Positions 42,738 to 53,104 of a stretch of 64,000 nt of DNA are shown here, one piece after another; the stretch's first letter is position 1, and each line of letters opens with the position of its first letter. The DNA comes from Elymus sibiricus. Its lineage: Eukaryota; Streptophyta; Magnoliopsida; Poales; Poaceae. The position numbers and the translations under genes were made by a program. Under the pieces are notes generated by a model. The model did not search any database, had not been told where the DNA came from, and was given only the letters and a program-made list of their open reading frames with translations. The stretch spans positions 367,004,720-367,068,719 of the forward strand of contig CM077671.1 in the NCBI GenBank assembly GCA_039707655.1, read 5' to 3'.

Positions 42738-44251
42738 TGAAAGCACATTTGCTCCCTTGGTGGTTTTGGTAATTAATAACAACATATAAGTCATTGAACT
42801 AATGTTTCCACTAAGTATATTTCAGGAAAAGTTCAATGATAGGATTGGCAAAAGGATTGTGGAGATTGTGGAAATACCCCAAGATGCAAGGAAATGGATT
42901 GGCAAAGCTTCAAGCAAGAGGACTCTACATTTTACTTTGTGAGAAATCACTTTGAGTCCATAGGAAAGCCAATACTATTAAAAGGGGGTAAGGTATTGTT
43001 GGTGAACAAAATGCTCATACGTGCACAAGTGATAGTCACCAAAAACACCCACAAGCTCTTCCACAAAAGTCTGTCCAAAGTCAAATATCCAAAATCGGTG
43101 CAACCAACACAAACACTCGGTGCCACCGATTCCCATACTCAGACAGACATTAGCCAAACCCTAGCCTTTCGGTGCAACCGATTCTGCTTCGGTACCACCA
43201 AGTTTGGGTTGCCAACTTTCTGTTACAAAGTTTCACAAAATCGGTACCACCGAGATTGTTGGATCGGCGTCACCGAGAATGGGCAATCTGACCGTTGGTC
43301 ACCTTATTGGTGCAACCGAGTTTCATATATCGGTCTCACCGAGATTCAAAAGTTGCCACCTTTTGGTCACTTCGGTACCACCGAGATTAACACATCGGTG
43401 TCACCGAGTTGGTCATTTTGTGTGTAACGGTTGGATTTTTGGGAATGCCTATATATACCCCTTCACCACCACCTACTCGAGTGTGAAGCACTCAGAACTA
43501 TTCCATACTTGCCACATCCAGTTTTCTAAGAGAGAGCCACCTACTCATGTGTTGAGATCATGCTATTCCATTCCAACCATATGAATCTTGATCTCTAGCC
43601 TCCCCAAGTTGCTTTCCACCAATCCCATCTCTTCCACCAAGCCAAATCTGTGAGAGAGTGATTGTGTGTTGAGGAGTCTATCATCTTGAAGCACAAGAGC
43701 AAGGAGTTCATCGTCATTACCGAGCCTATTACCTTTTGGAGGGTGGTGCCTCCTAGATTGGTTAGGTGTCGCTTGAGAGCCTCCTACTTCGTGTTGTGGA
43801 GTTGAACCAAGAAGTTTGTAAGGGCAAGGAGATCGCCTACTTCGTGAAGATCTACCCATAGTGAGGCTAGTCCTTCGTGGACGGAAGCCGTTATGGAATA
43901 GTCAAGGTTGCTACTTCGTGGACCCTTATGGGTGGAGCCCTCCGTGGACTCTCGCGACCGTTACCCTCCGTGGGTTGAAGACTCCATAAACGTGGACGTA
44001 CGATAGCACCACCTATCGGAACCACGGGAAAAATCATCGTGTCTACAATTGCGTTTGATCCTCCTACCCTTCCTTTCTACTCATGCTTGTTGTTACTTTC
44101 CGCTGCTATACTCTTAGACATGCATGTGTAGGGTGTACTTGACTTGCCATGAATGTTAAAATCTGCCAACACTAAAAATTGGGAAAAGGCTAGATTTTTA
44201 TTTTGTCAAGTAGTCTAATCACCCCCCTCTAGACATACTTTCGGTCCTATA
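42738..44251 (+). repeat. 3' LTR of the pol-less element
   Basis: It starts TGAAAGCACATTTGCTCCC and is nearly identical to the 5' LTR. TATATATA is at 43450-43457. The last two bases are TA where the other LTR has CA. Confidence 0.95.
43095..43407 (+). promoter_or_regulatory. Array of ten palindromes in five pairs (3' LTR)
   Basis: Sites start at 43095, 43117, 43169, 43189, 43241, 43264, 43307, 43330, 43372 and 43395, with the same steps as in the 5' LTR. Sites 43117 and 43330 are perfect here but changed in the 5' LTR, while 43189 and 43307 carry single changes not seen there. Confidence 0.8.
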
Positions 44252-44256
44252 GCGCA

Positions 44257-45087
44257 TCGATCACGGGAGGGTGAACGCTCGCACGCATTTGCATTGACCT
44301 TCATCAAGCCGGTACCCGCACGCATCTGCAACGACCTTCATCAAGCCGACCTACATGCAAGTTATACGACTACATTGCGTCTAAGAAAAATAATATTTTC
44401 AACAACGTGGTCTTCACCAACATCATCGTCAACACACCGCTGCCGCCTCGTCCACATGATGGACACATAGCGTCCTCTGACAGAATTTTCTGCAAGACGC
44501 GACCACCACGACGGCAATGACAGCGTCATGATGATGGTATCAACTGCGTCATCCACGACGGCATCGACACGGCGTCATTATAGTGACGACCCCTACACGG
44601 CCACACGGTTCTGGAAAAACCGATGTGTGCTCGATGGGCTTCCTCCGGTCTTGCAAAACTGGTGGACTCATCGCTGACGGCACCCTCTGACATCCGCAAG
44701 GTGCATCGGCCACGTCTAGAACTCCGTCATAGTGCATTTTTTGCGCCTCTGGCTTTGTGTGGCTTCATCATCCACGACAACTACACCATCGACCACGGCT
44801 ACATCACCATGATCGACTACCTCGACATCGACATTAATGGCTACATCTACAACAACTCATCGGCAACAACTCCAGTCAACAGCGTCCGCGACATCACTAG
44901 CTTTCACGCCACTCCCGCTGTAACTGCGGGAGGGAATAGAGGAGATATGTGGAAGGCACATGTGTGATCTAAGCTAGCTTTCCAACCGCTCCTATCTATT
45001 GTAATCCGAGGTCGTGTGGCACCCGCTTAGTGAATGTACAAGAGAGGCGAGGTAGGTAGACTAGCGCGTATACCTTGCAGCCAAGGG
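44257..45087. other. Unclassified sequence, possibly the interior of a small non-autonomous retroelement
   Basis: A 47-bp tandem repeat near 44280-44350 (CGCACGCAT..GCA..GACCTTCATCAAGCCG twice) is followed by sequence rich in CGACA and CATCATC triplets. The frame 44623-44967 is open but shows only repetitive composition. It runs up to an LTR-like sequence at 45088. Confidence 0.35.
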
Positions 45088-45271
45088 TGTTAGAATATAA
45101 TCTGGGTTTAAAGATAGAGATAAGGAGTAGAAATCGAATAGGTTTAAAGCATGTATAACTTGTCATGTACTCCAAACCTCTACCCCTCGTGTATTCTATA
45201 TATACCCCATAAGAGGGTCAGATCAATACAACAGAAATATTAGCCATCCTATAATTTTTACACTTCCAACA
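45088..45271 (+). repeat. Short LTR-like sequence (184 bp)
   Basis: It starts TGTTAGAATATAATC and ends CTTCCAACA, with a TATATATA box at about 45200 and AATACAACAG near the expected RNA end. This is the form of a small copia LTR. The flanks AAGGG and AATAA do not match, so it is either one end of an element or lost its duplication. Confidence 0.5.
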
Positions 45272-45284
45272 AATAAGCTCAAAA

Positions 45285-45458
45285 TATATTAACATATACA
45301 ATAACAAATCAATACCATTAGATTCATTACTGAATGAACTTTCACATCATAGAGATTACGGTAAATGTTTATATTCTTTACTATAAACTTGTTCAAACTT
45401 TATGAAGTTTGACTTCAATCAACTCTAATATGCAGAGTAAATAAAAACGAAGGGAGTA
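45285..45458. mobile_element. Stowaway MITE, right part only
   Basis: The segment with AAACTTTATGAAGTTTGACTT and the end AAACGAAGGGAGTAC matches the right half of a long Stowaway MITE. The left end is absent. Confidence 0.6.
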
Positions 45459-45831
45459 CTTACAACCGAAGCTAGGACGCTTGCTAACCACGAAGTGAGC
45501 AGGATTAGGAGTGGCGTACATGTGTGTTGATTGAGAAGAGACACACACACACTGACACTAGTCTAACTGCTAGCTAGCATTGGCCGTGACACCTATGATA
45601 CCCCCTAGATCGACCCCTAGTCGTCTCTTTCCCGGCGTGTGAAACATTTGCAAGGTGTTGTTGACCGCCACCGGGAACAGTAAACAAAGCTCGCTCTCGT
45701 CTAGCTTCATCAAGTCCTGCAAGTAGTAGTGGAGCTACACCAGAATTACTGGGGGAGGGGGTGAAACACAAAATGTGAACATTTAAGGGGGTAAATTACT
45801 AATTTTCGTTCAAACTAATTCCTCTATTTAT

Positions 45832-46167
45832 TTGTTTCTTCACAGAATTGTGCAAAGCGGGGGGGGGGGGGGGCACAAGCTCCGCAAGTGCACTAAGCTC
45901 CGCAAGTGCCTGCGAGCCATCCCAAAGTTGTTCCTCCGTTTCCTCCTCGTCCGCGCTGGGGGCGAAGGTGAGGGTCAGGGCGAGCATGTGTCAGACTTGG
46001 CCGTGGCATTGCCGCTGCTGCCCGGGGAAAGGGAAGTTGAGCTTGGCACGCGGCTGCGCCGCCCTCCCTGTATTAGCACCTGCACTAAGGGGCTGGACAT
46101 CGACATCGAGGACGAAGTGTTCTACACGGCGCGCGTCCGCCTGTCGTTCCCCGACGAGCGGGTGTGA
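45832..46167 (+). CDS. Hypothetical ORF after a 15-G run
   Basis: A splice-acceptor-like TTTCTTCACAG at about 45835-45845 and a G-run at 45859-45873 precede a GC-rich frame that ends at TGA 46165-46167. Its last third (…D-I-D-I-E-D-E-V-F-Y-T-A-R-V-R-L…) looks protein-like, but I recognise no family. It could be the last exon of a gene or part of a repeat. The G-run makes the upstream frame uncertain. Confidence 0.25.
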   Translation: MFLHRIVQSGGGGGHKLRKCTKLRKCLRAIPKLFLRFLLVRAGGEGEGQGEHVSDLAVALPLLPGEREVELGTRLRRPPCISTCTKGLDIDIEDEVFYTARVRLSFPDERV

Positions 46168-46669
46168 GCTGGTTCTGCCATGCATCATTCCCATATTTGT
46201 GTTCATGATATCGTATGTTATCGATCGTATGCGGCTCAAGTTTGTGTGTGTTCCTTGTTCTCTCTGCTAGTACACATTATTTGGGCGAACATTTATCTAT
46301 CTATGCGTGCCAAAGCTATGTCACACAAATCGAAACTCAACGTCGATTCAATTAATTTATAATAAACTTTTGTACATTTTGTGATTATTTTTATGAAATT
46401 AAAATATTATCTCATAATAAATCACATAAAATGTATTTTGTAAAAAAATATTCATTAGTTTTTATTGTTCGAGACATTATCACTTCAAAATGTACATAAA
46501 TTGAACCACTTAAATGTGTAAACAACTAAGGACAAATGACATGCTCCGTGGGAATAATATGTGGCAATTGTATGACCATAGTGTATATGTTTGTGTGTGT
46601 GCTTCTTTATATTTAGTACAATATTATTTATACTAGATCATGTCTCATGCAAGGTAACACTTGGAATTA
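46168..46669. other. AT-rich intergenic sequence
   Basis: No gene or clear repeat boundary is seen. Confidence 0.4.
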
Positions 46670-47370
46670 GTGAGGGAACGTCCTGCGATACGCACAGCGG
46701 CGGCGGTTGCTCGTACCCTAGCACAAGGCTAGGGTTTCTCCTGCCTCCCGTCGGCGCCGTCGGCGGTCTATCTCATCTTCTTTGGTCTTAGGGCCATGGA
46801 GGCGTGGTGGATCCCAGTCTTTGCCGACGGGAGGGCTCCGCTTTTTGATGTTTTTTTTGTTTTGTTAGGGTTTGTGTCCTATTCAGAGATGCAAGGCGGA
46901 GGCGGCTCTTTGCAGATGGAATAAGGTCCTCCCTGCCTAGACATCGTTCCGATGGTGTTTCTAGCATTGTCGGAGGGTGTGTGGAGGTTTGTGCGCAGCG
47001 GATGTCATGGGATTCGGTCGGCGTTTGTCTTCGGTGGATCCATGTGGATCCGATCTTCGTTCGTCTATGTTCGTGTGTCTACAGGTTGGATACTTCCGAT
47101 CTACTCTTCTCTTCATCGGCGGCGGTTGCTGTTCTGGTGCGCTGGTCCTATGGGGCCTTAGCACGTCGACTTCCCGACTGTCTACTACAACAAGGTTTGC
47201 TCGGCTCCTATGACGGAGGGGTGATGACGGCAGCGCGCCTTCGGCTCGCTTCAGTGCTTGTAGTCGTTGCTAGGTGGTCTATGGACCTGGATGTATTTTT
47301 TACTTCTGGTGTTCTTTGTACTATCTGAATAGTTGATGAATAGATTGGAAGTTTTCCTCGAAAAAAACCC
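46670..47370 (+). repeat. High-copy Triticeae repeat with LINE-like 3' end
   Basis: A GC-rich body with GGCGGCGG and CTAGGGTTT words is followed by the block CTGGTGTTCTTTGTACTATC, GATGAATAGATTGGAAG and an A-rich end at about 47362-47368. I recognise this ending as a frequent repeat in wheat, with the look of a non-LTR element 3' end. No coding sequence is preserved and the class is not certain. Confidence 0.4.
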
Positions 47371-47629
47371 AGTTTATATGCATGATTTGGTACAAGTAGA
47401 AAAATCTAGAGTATAATGTGCTCATGATGAGCTTGTCGTTGAATCATTGGTATTTTCAATTGGTTTATTAATATGTATACTTACTTTGACATTCATAGTC
47501 ATCCGACCGAGGATCTTCTCGACCACTTATACCTACACGAATCTCAATAATTAAATCGGGATGGTTCTTTGCATCATGAGTATAATTAGGCAGAAGATAC
47601 GGTTAGAAGCACTAGTATAAAACGGGACA

Positions 47630-47815
47630 TTAGTCCCGGTTCGTAAGTGTCTTTAGTCCCGGTTGAGCAACCGGGACTAAGCAATCGGGACTAAAGGCTC
47701 CCCTTTTTAGTCCCGGTTGTGTTACGAACCGGGACTAAAGGTGCTCCACGTGGCCGTTGCGCAGCGTTCAGGCAGGAGGACCTTTAGTCTCGGTTGGTAA
47801 CCAACCGGGACTAAA
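47630..47815. repeat. Left subterminal repeats of the CACTA element
   Basis: Seven or so GTCCCGGTT / AACCGGGAC units occur in both orientations (for example 47632, 47652, 47669, 47710, 47727 and 47802). In En/Spm elements such subterminal arrays bind the TNPA-type protein. Confidence 0.75.
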
Positions 47816-48643
47816 AGGCCGGTGGGGTTTTGGAGGGTTTAGGGGTTTCATTTTGTGTTTACCATTCAATTCTTTTTCATTTAGAGTTTTCATTTTTATT
47901 TTATGTTTTTCATTCAACTCAACGCTACTACATATATATAGCAATGAAAGAACCATTACACAACATCTTGATGAATATAGAGAAGTGACCTCTTTCTCCA
48001 TGCTTGTTGGTCGAACAACAAGTTTTCGTATATATATTCGACGCTACTACAATAGTACACATTCATGCATATATACAATATAATATCCCTTACTATCCCT
48101 AATATCTAATTACCAGAATTAACGTCCAATTCCCGATGGAATTCTCCGTTTCTATGTATAACCTCTTCAAGTAAGAACCCTGCCAATTCCTCTTGAATTG
48201 CTAGCAAGCGATCCTTTGGTAGGAGTTCGTCCCGCATCCGTTGGATCTAATTTAAAGAAGGGGGTCAATATATATGAATGAAACTCAACACAATTGATGG
48301 TAATAAAATAAAATTGTGAATATTGTTTACGTACTTCAAGTTGTTCTAACATTCTGCTCGTCTCACAGGTCGTGTGGCGAATGAACTCGCAAACGTGGTA
48401 TCCACATAAATTATTCCTGGATCCCTGCCTCAAGCAATTTACGAGAATAGAGTTCAATCAAAATAATAATCAAGCATGATAATGGTATTGAAACTACAAT
48501 CAAAGAGATGCGCGGACCTAGCTAGTACTACTTACATTGAGTGGTCGAAACTGCAGCTCCTCTTTCCATTCCCCCTAGCCTTCTTGGTGAACTCTTTCCA
48601 AACCCTGCCCGGCAAAGAAAATGAATAAAGGAGTTATTAATTA

Positions 48644-48724
48644 CTCCCTCTGTAAACTAATATAAGAGCGTTTAGATCACTATTTTAGTAATCTAAACAC
48701 TCTTATATTAGTTTACAGAGGGAG
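48644..48724. mobile_element. Stowaway MITE, 81 bp
   Basis: The ends CTCCCTCTGTAAACTAATAT and its reverse complement, with TA on both sides (48642-48643 and 48725-48726), define it. The arms pair for nearly the whole length, giving a long hairpin. It lies in a presumed intron of the CACTA accessory gene. Confidence 0.95.
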
Positions 48725-50103
48725 TACTTGATATCAGGAAATGAACGAAAGTTGCCGATATAGTGCGATAATGATTGAAATGACCTCTGGAGCATTTTTT
48801 TCAGGTCCGCCCACATCTCAGAGTCTTTACGTAACGAGTCCATGACAAGTAATCTTCCTGCGTCAAACTGAATGACTAGCAGAATAAATTGGAACCTGCG
48901 CACGCATAACTCATCAATTACACTTCACATCGAGTAAGTGAAACAGAATGTGTACAAGACAGTATAACACTCACTTGAAGTTGCAAGGAAATAGTATTTC
49001 CCTTTTGGTTTGTTGTTCAATTAATGCCTGAGCAAGATCTTCTCTGTATCCTTGGCGTTCATTTGTACCGTAACTTCATCAATAGTATTTGGGTTAATGA
49101 ACCCAATGTCATAGATTTGTCCTCTTTCGCATTCGAGGATCTTCTTTCTGCATAATATAGTGAGGATAATTATACATGCAATGAACGAGCTCAGCTAGAG
49201 ACTTAATTACAGAAATGATACTTACAAACAATAGCAACTGACGATAGATTTGTCGATGGCGTCTTGATTGTATAACTGAAATAATTCTTCAAATTCAATG
49301 TAAATCTCCTCCTCTCCATTGAAGTAATGCTCATCTTTAATTCCCACAATGATATAGTTGGTCCCTTCCTTTGAGGCTTCCATGTACCACTCATGCAATC
49401 TTCGCATTTGTGTTGGTAGATGCTTTAGCTCCTCCCGTCTGACGAGAGGCTTCCCGTGCTCGTATCTATAGGCTAACTTAGCCATGGGGAACTGTACCTC
49501 CTCGCCTAAGTAAACACCAAGAGTGAAACCAAGATCAGCGGCCGCTACCCCCGGATCATTAGCAATATCGGTAAACACCTTGACCGGGGGGGGCACGATT
49601 GGTTTTTCTGTTTGCCGAGCTGGGGAATTGTTTTCCCCCTTGCACTACTGCTACTTCCCGGCCGCTGCTGTTCTCTATGTGACTTGATAATAGAGCGGTC
49701 ATAGTTTGATAGCGGCGGAGGCGGCGGTGGTTTTGTAAGGTTTCCCAAATAGCACTTCGCTTTTCTTGGATCTATTTGCTCCTTTCGCTCGGGCCGTTTC
49801 GGCGCAAACTGGCGTTTCACATCAGCAGCCACGACCTTATTGAGTTCCTCATCACTCAGTTCATATGTTAACTTGGCAGGAGCCTCCTTGACGCTTATTG
49901 TACCTGCTCTAGATTTCTTCGCAGTGGTACTGCTAGCCGCAGGAGCGGCGGTTCTCTTCCGCTGGTGCTGAGGCGGCGGAGGAGGCGGAGTCAGCTGAGG
50001 CGGCGGAGGAGGCGGAATCAGCTGACGCGGTGGATTCTGCTGAGAGGCCTCCTCCGGCGGAGTGTGCTGACGCGGCGGAGACAGCTGAGGCGGCGGAGTG
50101 TGC

Positions 50104-51624
50104 TGATGACCCACAAGTATAGGGGATCAATCATAGTCCTTTGTATAAGTAAGAGTGTCGAACCCAATGAGGAGCAGAAGGAAATGACAAGCGGTTTTCA
50201 GCAAGGTAATTTCTGCAAGCACTGAAATTGTAGGTAACAGATAGTTTGATAGCAAGGTAATTTGTAACGAGAAAGTAACGATAGCGGTAAACAAGGTGCA
50301 GCAAGGTAGCCCAATCCTTTTGAGGCAAAGAAGAGGCCAGAACAATCACTAGTAATAGGCAAAGTGTTCTTGAGGGTACACGGCAATTTCGTCTAGTCAC
50401 TTTTATCATGTTGGTTTTGATTCGTGTTCGCTACTTTGATAATCTGATATGTGGGTGGACCGGTGCTAAGGTGCTATTCTTACTTGAACTAACAACCTAC
50501 TTATGATTAACCCCCTCGCAAGCATCCGCAACTACGAGAAAAGTATTAAGACAAAGTCTAACCATAGCATTAAACATGTGGATCCAAATCAGCCCCTTAC
50601 GAAGTAGCGCATAAACTAGGGTTTAAGCTTTTGTCACTCTAGCGACCCATCATCTAATAACTACTCCACAATGCATTCCCTTAGGCCCATGAATGGTGAA
50701 GTGTCATGTAGTCGACGTTCACATGACACCACTAAGGGAATCACAACATACATATCATCAAAATATCGAACACATATCAAATTCACATGATTACTTGCAA
50801 CATGACTTCTCCCGTGACCTCAAGAACAAAGGTAACTACTCACAAATAATAAACATGCTCAAGATCAGAGGATTAATGAATAGCATAATGGATCTTAACA
50901 TATGATCTTCCACCAAATAAACCATATAGTAATCAACTACGCAAGGTAATCAACACTACTAGTCACCAACAGGTACCAATCTGAGGTTCCGGTACAAAGA
51001 TTGAACACAAGAGATGAACCAGGGTTTGAGAGGAGATGGTGTTGTTGAAGATGTTGATGAAGATTGACCTCCCAAAGATGAGAGGGGTGTTGGTGATGAC
51101 GATAGCTTCGATTTCCCCCTCCGGGAGGGAAGTTCCCCGGCGGAATCGCTTCGCCGAAGGGCAAAAGTGCTCCTGCCCAAGTTCCGCCTCGAGGCGGTGG
51201 CGCTTCGTCCCGAAAGTCCTCCTCCTAGCTTTTTTTAGGTTTTTTGGGAATATATAATAGAAGATGGGCTCCGGAGGTGGGCCAGGGTGAGCACCACCCA
51301 CCAGGCCGCGCCAGGGGGTGTCTGGCGCGCCCTGGTGGGTGCTCCTCACCAGGTGGCCCCCCTCCGGTAGATTTTTTCTCCAGTAATTTTTATTAATTCC
51401 AAAAATAATCTCTGTAAAGTTTCAGCTTCATTGGAGTTGTGCAGAATAGGTATCTCTGACGTGCTTTTCTTGGGTCCAGAATTCCAGTTGCCGGTATTCT
51501 CCCTCTTTGCGTAAACCTTGCATATTATGAGAGAAAAGGCATTAGAATCACTCCCCAAAGCATTATTATTCGACAAAACAAAGTAAATAACAGGAGGAAA
51601 TCATGATGCAAAATGGACGTATCA
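50104..51624 (-). repeat. Solo LTR of the Athila-type family, TSD TGTGC
   Basis: This 1521-bp LTR is in reverse orientation and of the same family as 15552-17073. TGTGC is exactly duplicated at 50099-50103 and 51625-51629, so the internal region was lost by recombination between its LTRs. It has the promoter hairpin (51289-51344) and TATA (51250-51258). It is inserted in the Pro/Gln-rich linker of the CACTA accessory gene. Confidence 0.97.
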
Positions 51625-53044
51625 TGTGCTGACGTGGCGGAGACGGTTGAGGCAGCGGAGATAGAGCTGGACTGTGAGGAGTCTGCTGAGGGGCCTCCTC
51701 CGACGGAGTCTGCTAACGCGGCGTCCAATGTGGAAGCATGATGTGTTCCTTTCTCCATAGAATGGTAGTCCTTATGGCATCTCCCAGTGTAGTCTCCCCT
51801 TCACCTGTAGACCAGTCAAGCTCTAGCTGCTCAAATCCGTTGATAACTTCATCCAACCCGACAACAACATAGCCATCTGGAATCGGAGAGCTATGGTAAG
51901 TTCCATCAGGTACACGAGGTAAGGCATAGCCGACCGCCACCTTGACGGATATGTTCATGCATTTCGCATGTAGATCACAATGTTCCCTCTGCGTGATATC
52001 ATCCACGGGGTAGCGAGGAGCCATGATATCACCTATGGGCCGAACAAGCTCCGTGGAAGCCATGCTGCTTTTCCGCTGAGATGGTGAGGTAGCTCCGTGG
52101 GCAGTATCGAATGTAGGATCTTCTTGTCGCTGAGATGGGCTGGTAGCTCGCTGGCTAAGTGCCTCTATTTGCTTCTGTTGTAACGCTACTATTTCTTCTA
52201 CCTTCTACAGTCGGTCTGCATCCTGTTTCTTCTTTCTCCCTTGGCTTCTGTAAGTGTCACTGCTGTCGGGAAACCCAACCTTCCACGGAATGGAGCCTGA
52301 TGTGCCTCGTGTTCGTCTAGGGTGTTCAGGATTCCCGAGGGCGCGTGTCAGCTCGTCCTTCTCTCTGTCGGGATGGAACTTCCCTTCCTGCACGTCCTTC
52401 ATTGCATCTTGAATGGCTTTGACGGGTGTTGCAAGTTGAGCTTTTGTATAAACACACTTCCCTGTTATTGGGTCCAACGTTCCCCCATGCCCGTAGAACC
52501 ATGCCTTTGCCCGTTCATTCCACCCCAATGGCTCTGGATGGATCCCTTTATCAAGCAGGTCGTTCTCACCTTTCTCCCACTTAGGCCTGGCAAACTTGTA
52601 GCCACCTGACCCCATAACATGGTGATATTTCTTCTTTGCAGCATTTTGCTTGTTTATTTTTGACCTTTTCTTACCTACCTACGATGTCTTGTACTCCACA
52701 AATGCGGGCCAGTGATCTTTTAACTTCTCATATGCTCCGATGAATGTTGGAATCTTTTCTTTCAAGACATATTGTTTGTGCAATCTTTTCTTCCAGTTGC
52801 TGAATTGTTGGGCCATCTTCTTAAGAGCTCACGCCTTGACTTTTTGCTCTATGACATTGTTATTTGGATCCAGCTCTGGCGGTAGGGTGAAATTTGTCAT
52901 AAGCGTATTCCAAAGCGTTTCTTTGGATCTATCGTCGACATAAGAAACTCCATCGTCCGCCTTTGACTTATTCCATTCTTGAGTGCTGATCGGGATGATG
53001 TCCCTAACAACAACTCCGCACTGACTTATAAATCGGTTGGTGCC

Positions 53045-53104
53045 CCGGACCGGGACTAAAGGTGGGCCTTTAGTCCCGGTTGGGGGCACCAACCGGGACT
53101 AAAG
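53045..53104. repeat. Right subterminal repeats of the CACTA element
   Basis: GACCGGGACTAAAG, TTTAGTCCCGGTTGG and CCAACCGGGACTAAAG follow each other in opposite orientations, forming a hairpin around GGGGGCA. Confidence 0.8.

Larger units (their letters stand above)
34674..44251 (+). mobile_element. LTR retrotransposon without pol: intact Gag plus intact accessory ORF (copia, possibly SIRE/Maximus-related)
   Basis: LTRs of 1516 bp (34674-36189) and 1514 bp (42738-44251) begin TGAAAGCACATTTGCTCCC. The first ends CCTACA and the second CCTATA. The flanking GCCCA (34669-34673) and GCGCA (44252-44256) are a target duplication with one change. The primer site TGGTATCAGAGC is at 36192-36203 and the purine tract AAAAAGGGGGAGAT precedes the 3' LTR. 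Gag is copia-like. Between Gag and the second ORF there are 1.7 kb with no protease, integrase or RT. An ORF after pol is typical of the SIRE/Maximus lineage. The element would depend on a partner for reverse transcription and integration. The two LTRs are nearly identical and both ORFs are open, so it moved fairly recently. Confidence 0.9.
48106..53092 (-). pseudogene. CACTA accessory gene (TNP1/Ulp1-like protein), decayed
   Basis: Read on the minus strand, segments at 53092-52829, 52760-52205, 52063-51630, 50103-49545 and 49596-49210 form, with frame changes, a typical grass CACTA protein. It has an N-terminal D-D-R-S-K-E-T-L-W region, a G-G-Y-K-F-A-R-P region, a T-T-L-G-D-A-I block, a Pro/Gln-rich linker and an E-L-S-D-E-E-L block. 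A Ulp1-like cysteine protease domain follows at 48900-48106. The Cys box N-L-C-G-Y-H-V-C (about 48380-48410) is kept, but the usual catalytic His of the F-H-W motif reads Gln (F-Q-F at about 48885-48895). The stop is TAG at 48106-48108. The N terminus lies in the subterminal repeats, so the true start is unclear. Frameshifts and a solo LTR break it. Confidence 0.7.

Noticed and set aside
34674..44251. The paired palindromes considered as a CRISPR array
   Set aside because: The sequence is plant nuclear DNA, the repeat is a 13-bp palindrome with variable centres, the spacing alternates and there are no cas genes.
45088..45271. The short LTR considered as a solo LTR with a target duplication
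   Set aside because: The five-base flanks AAGGG and AATAA differ, so only an LTR-like sequence is reported.
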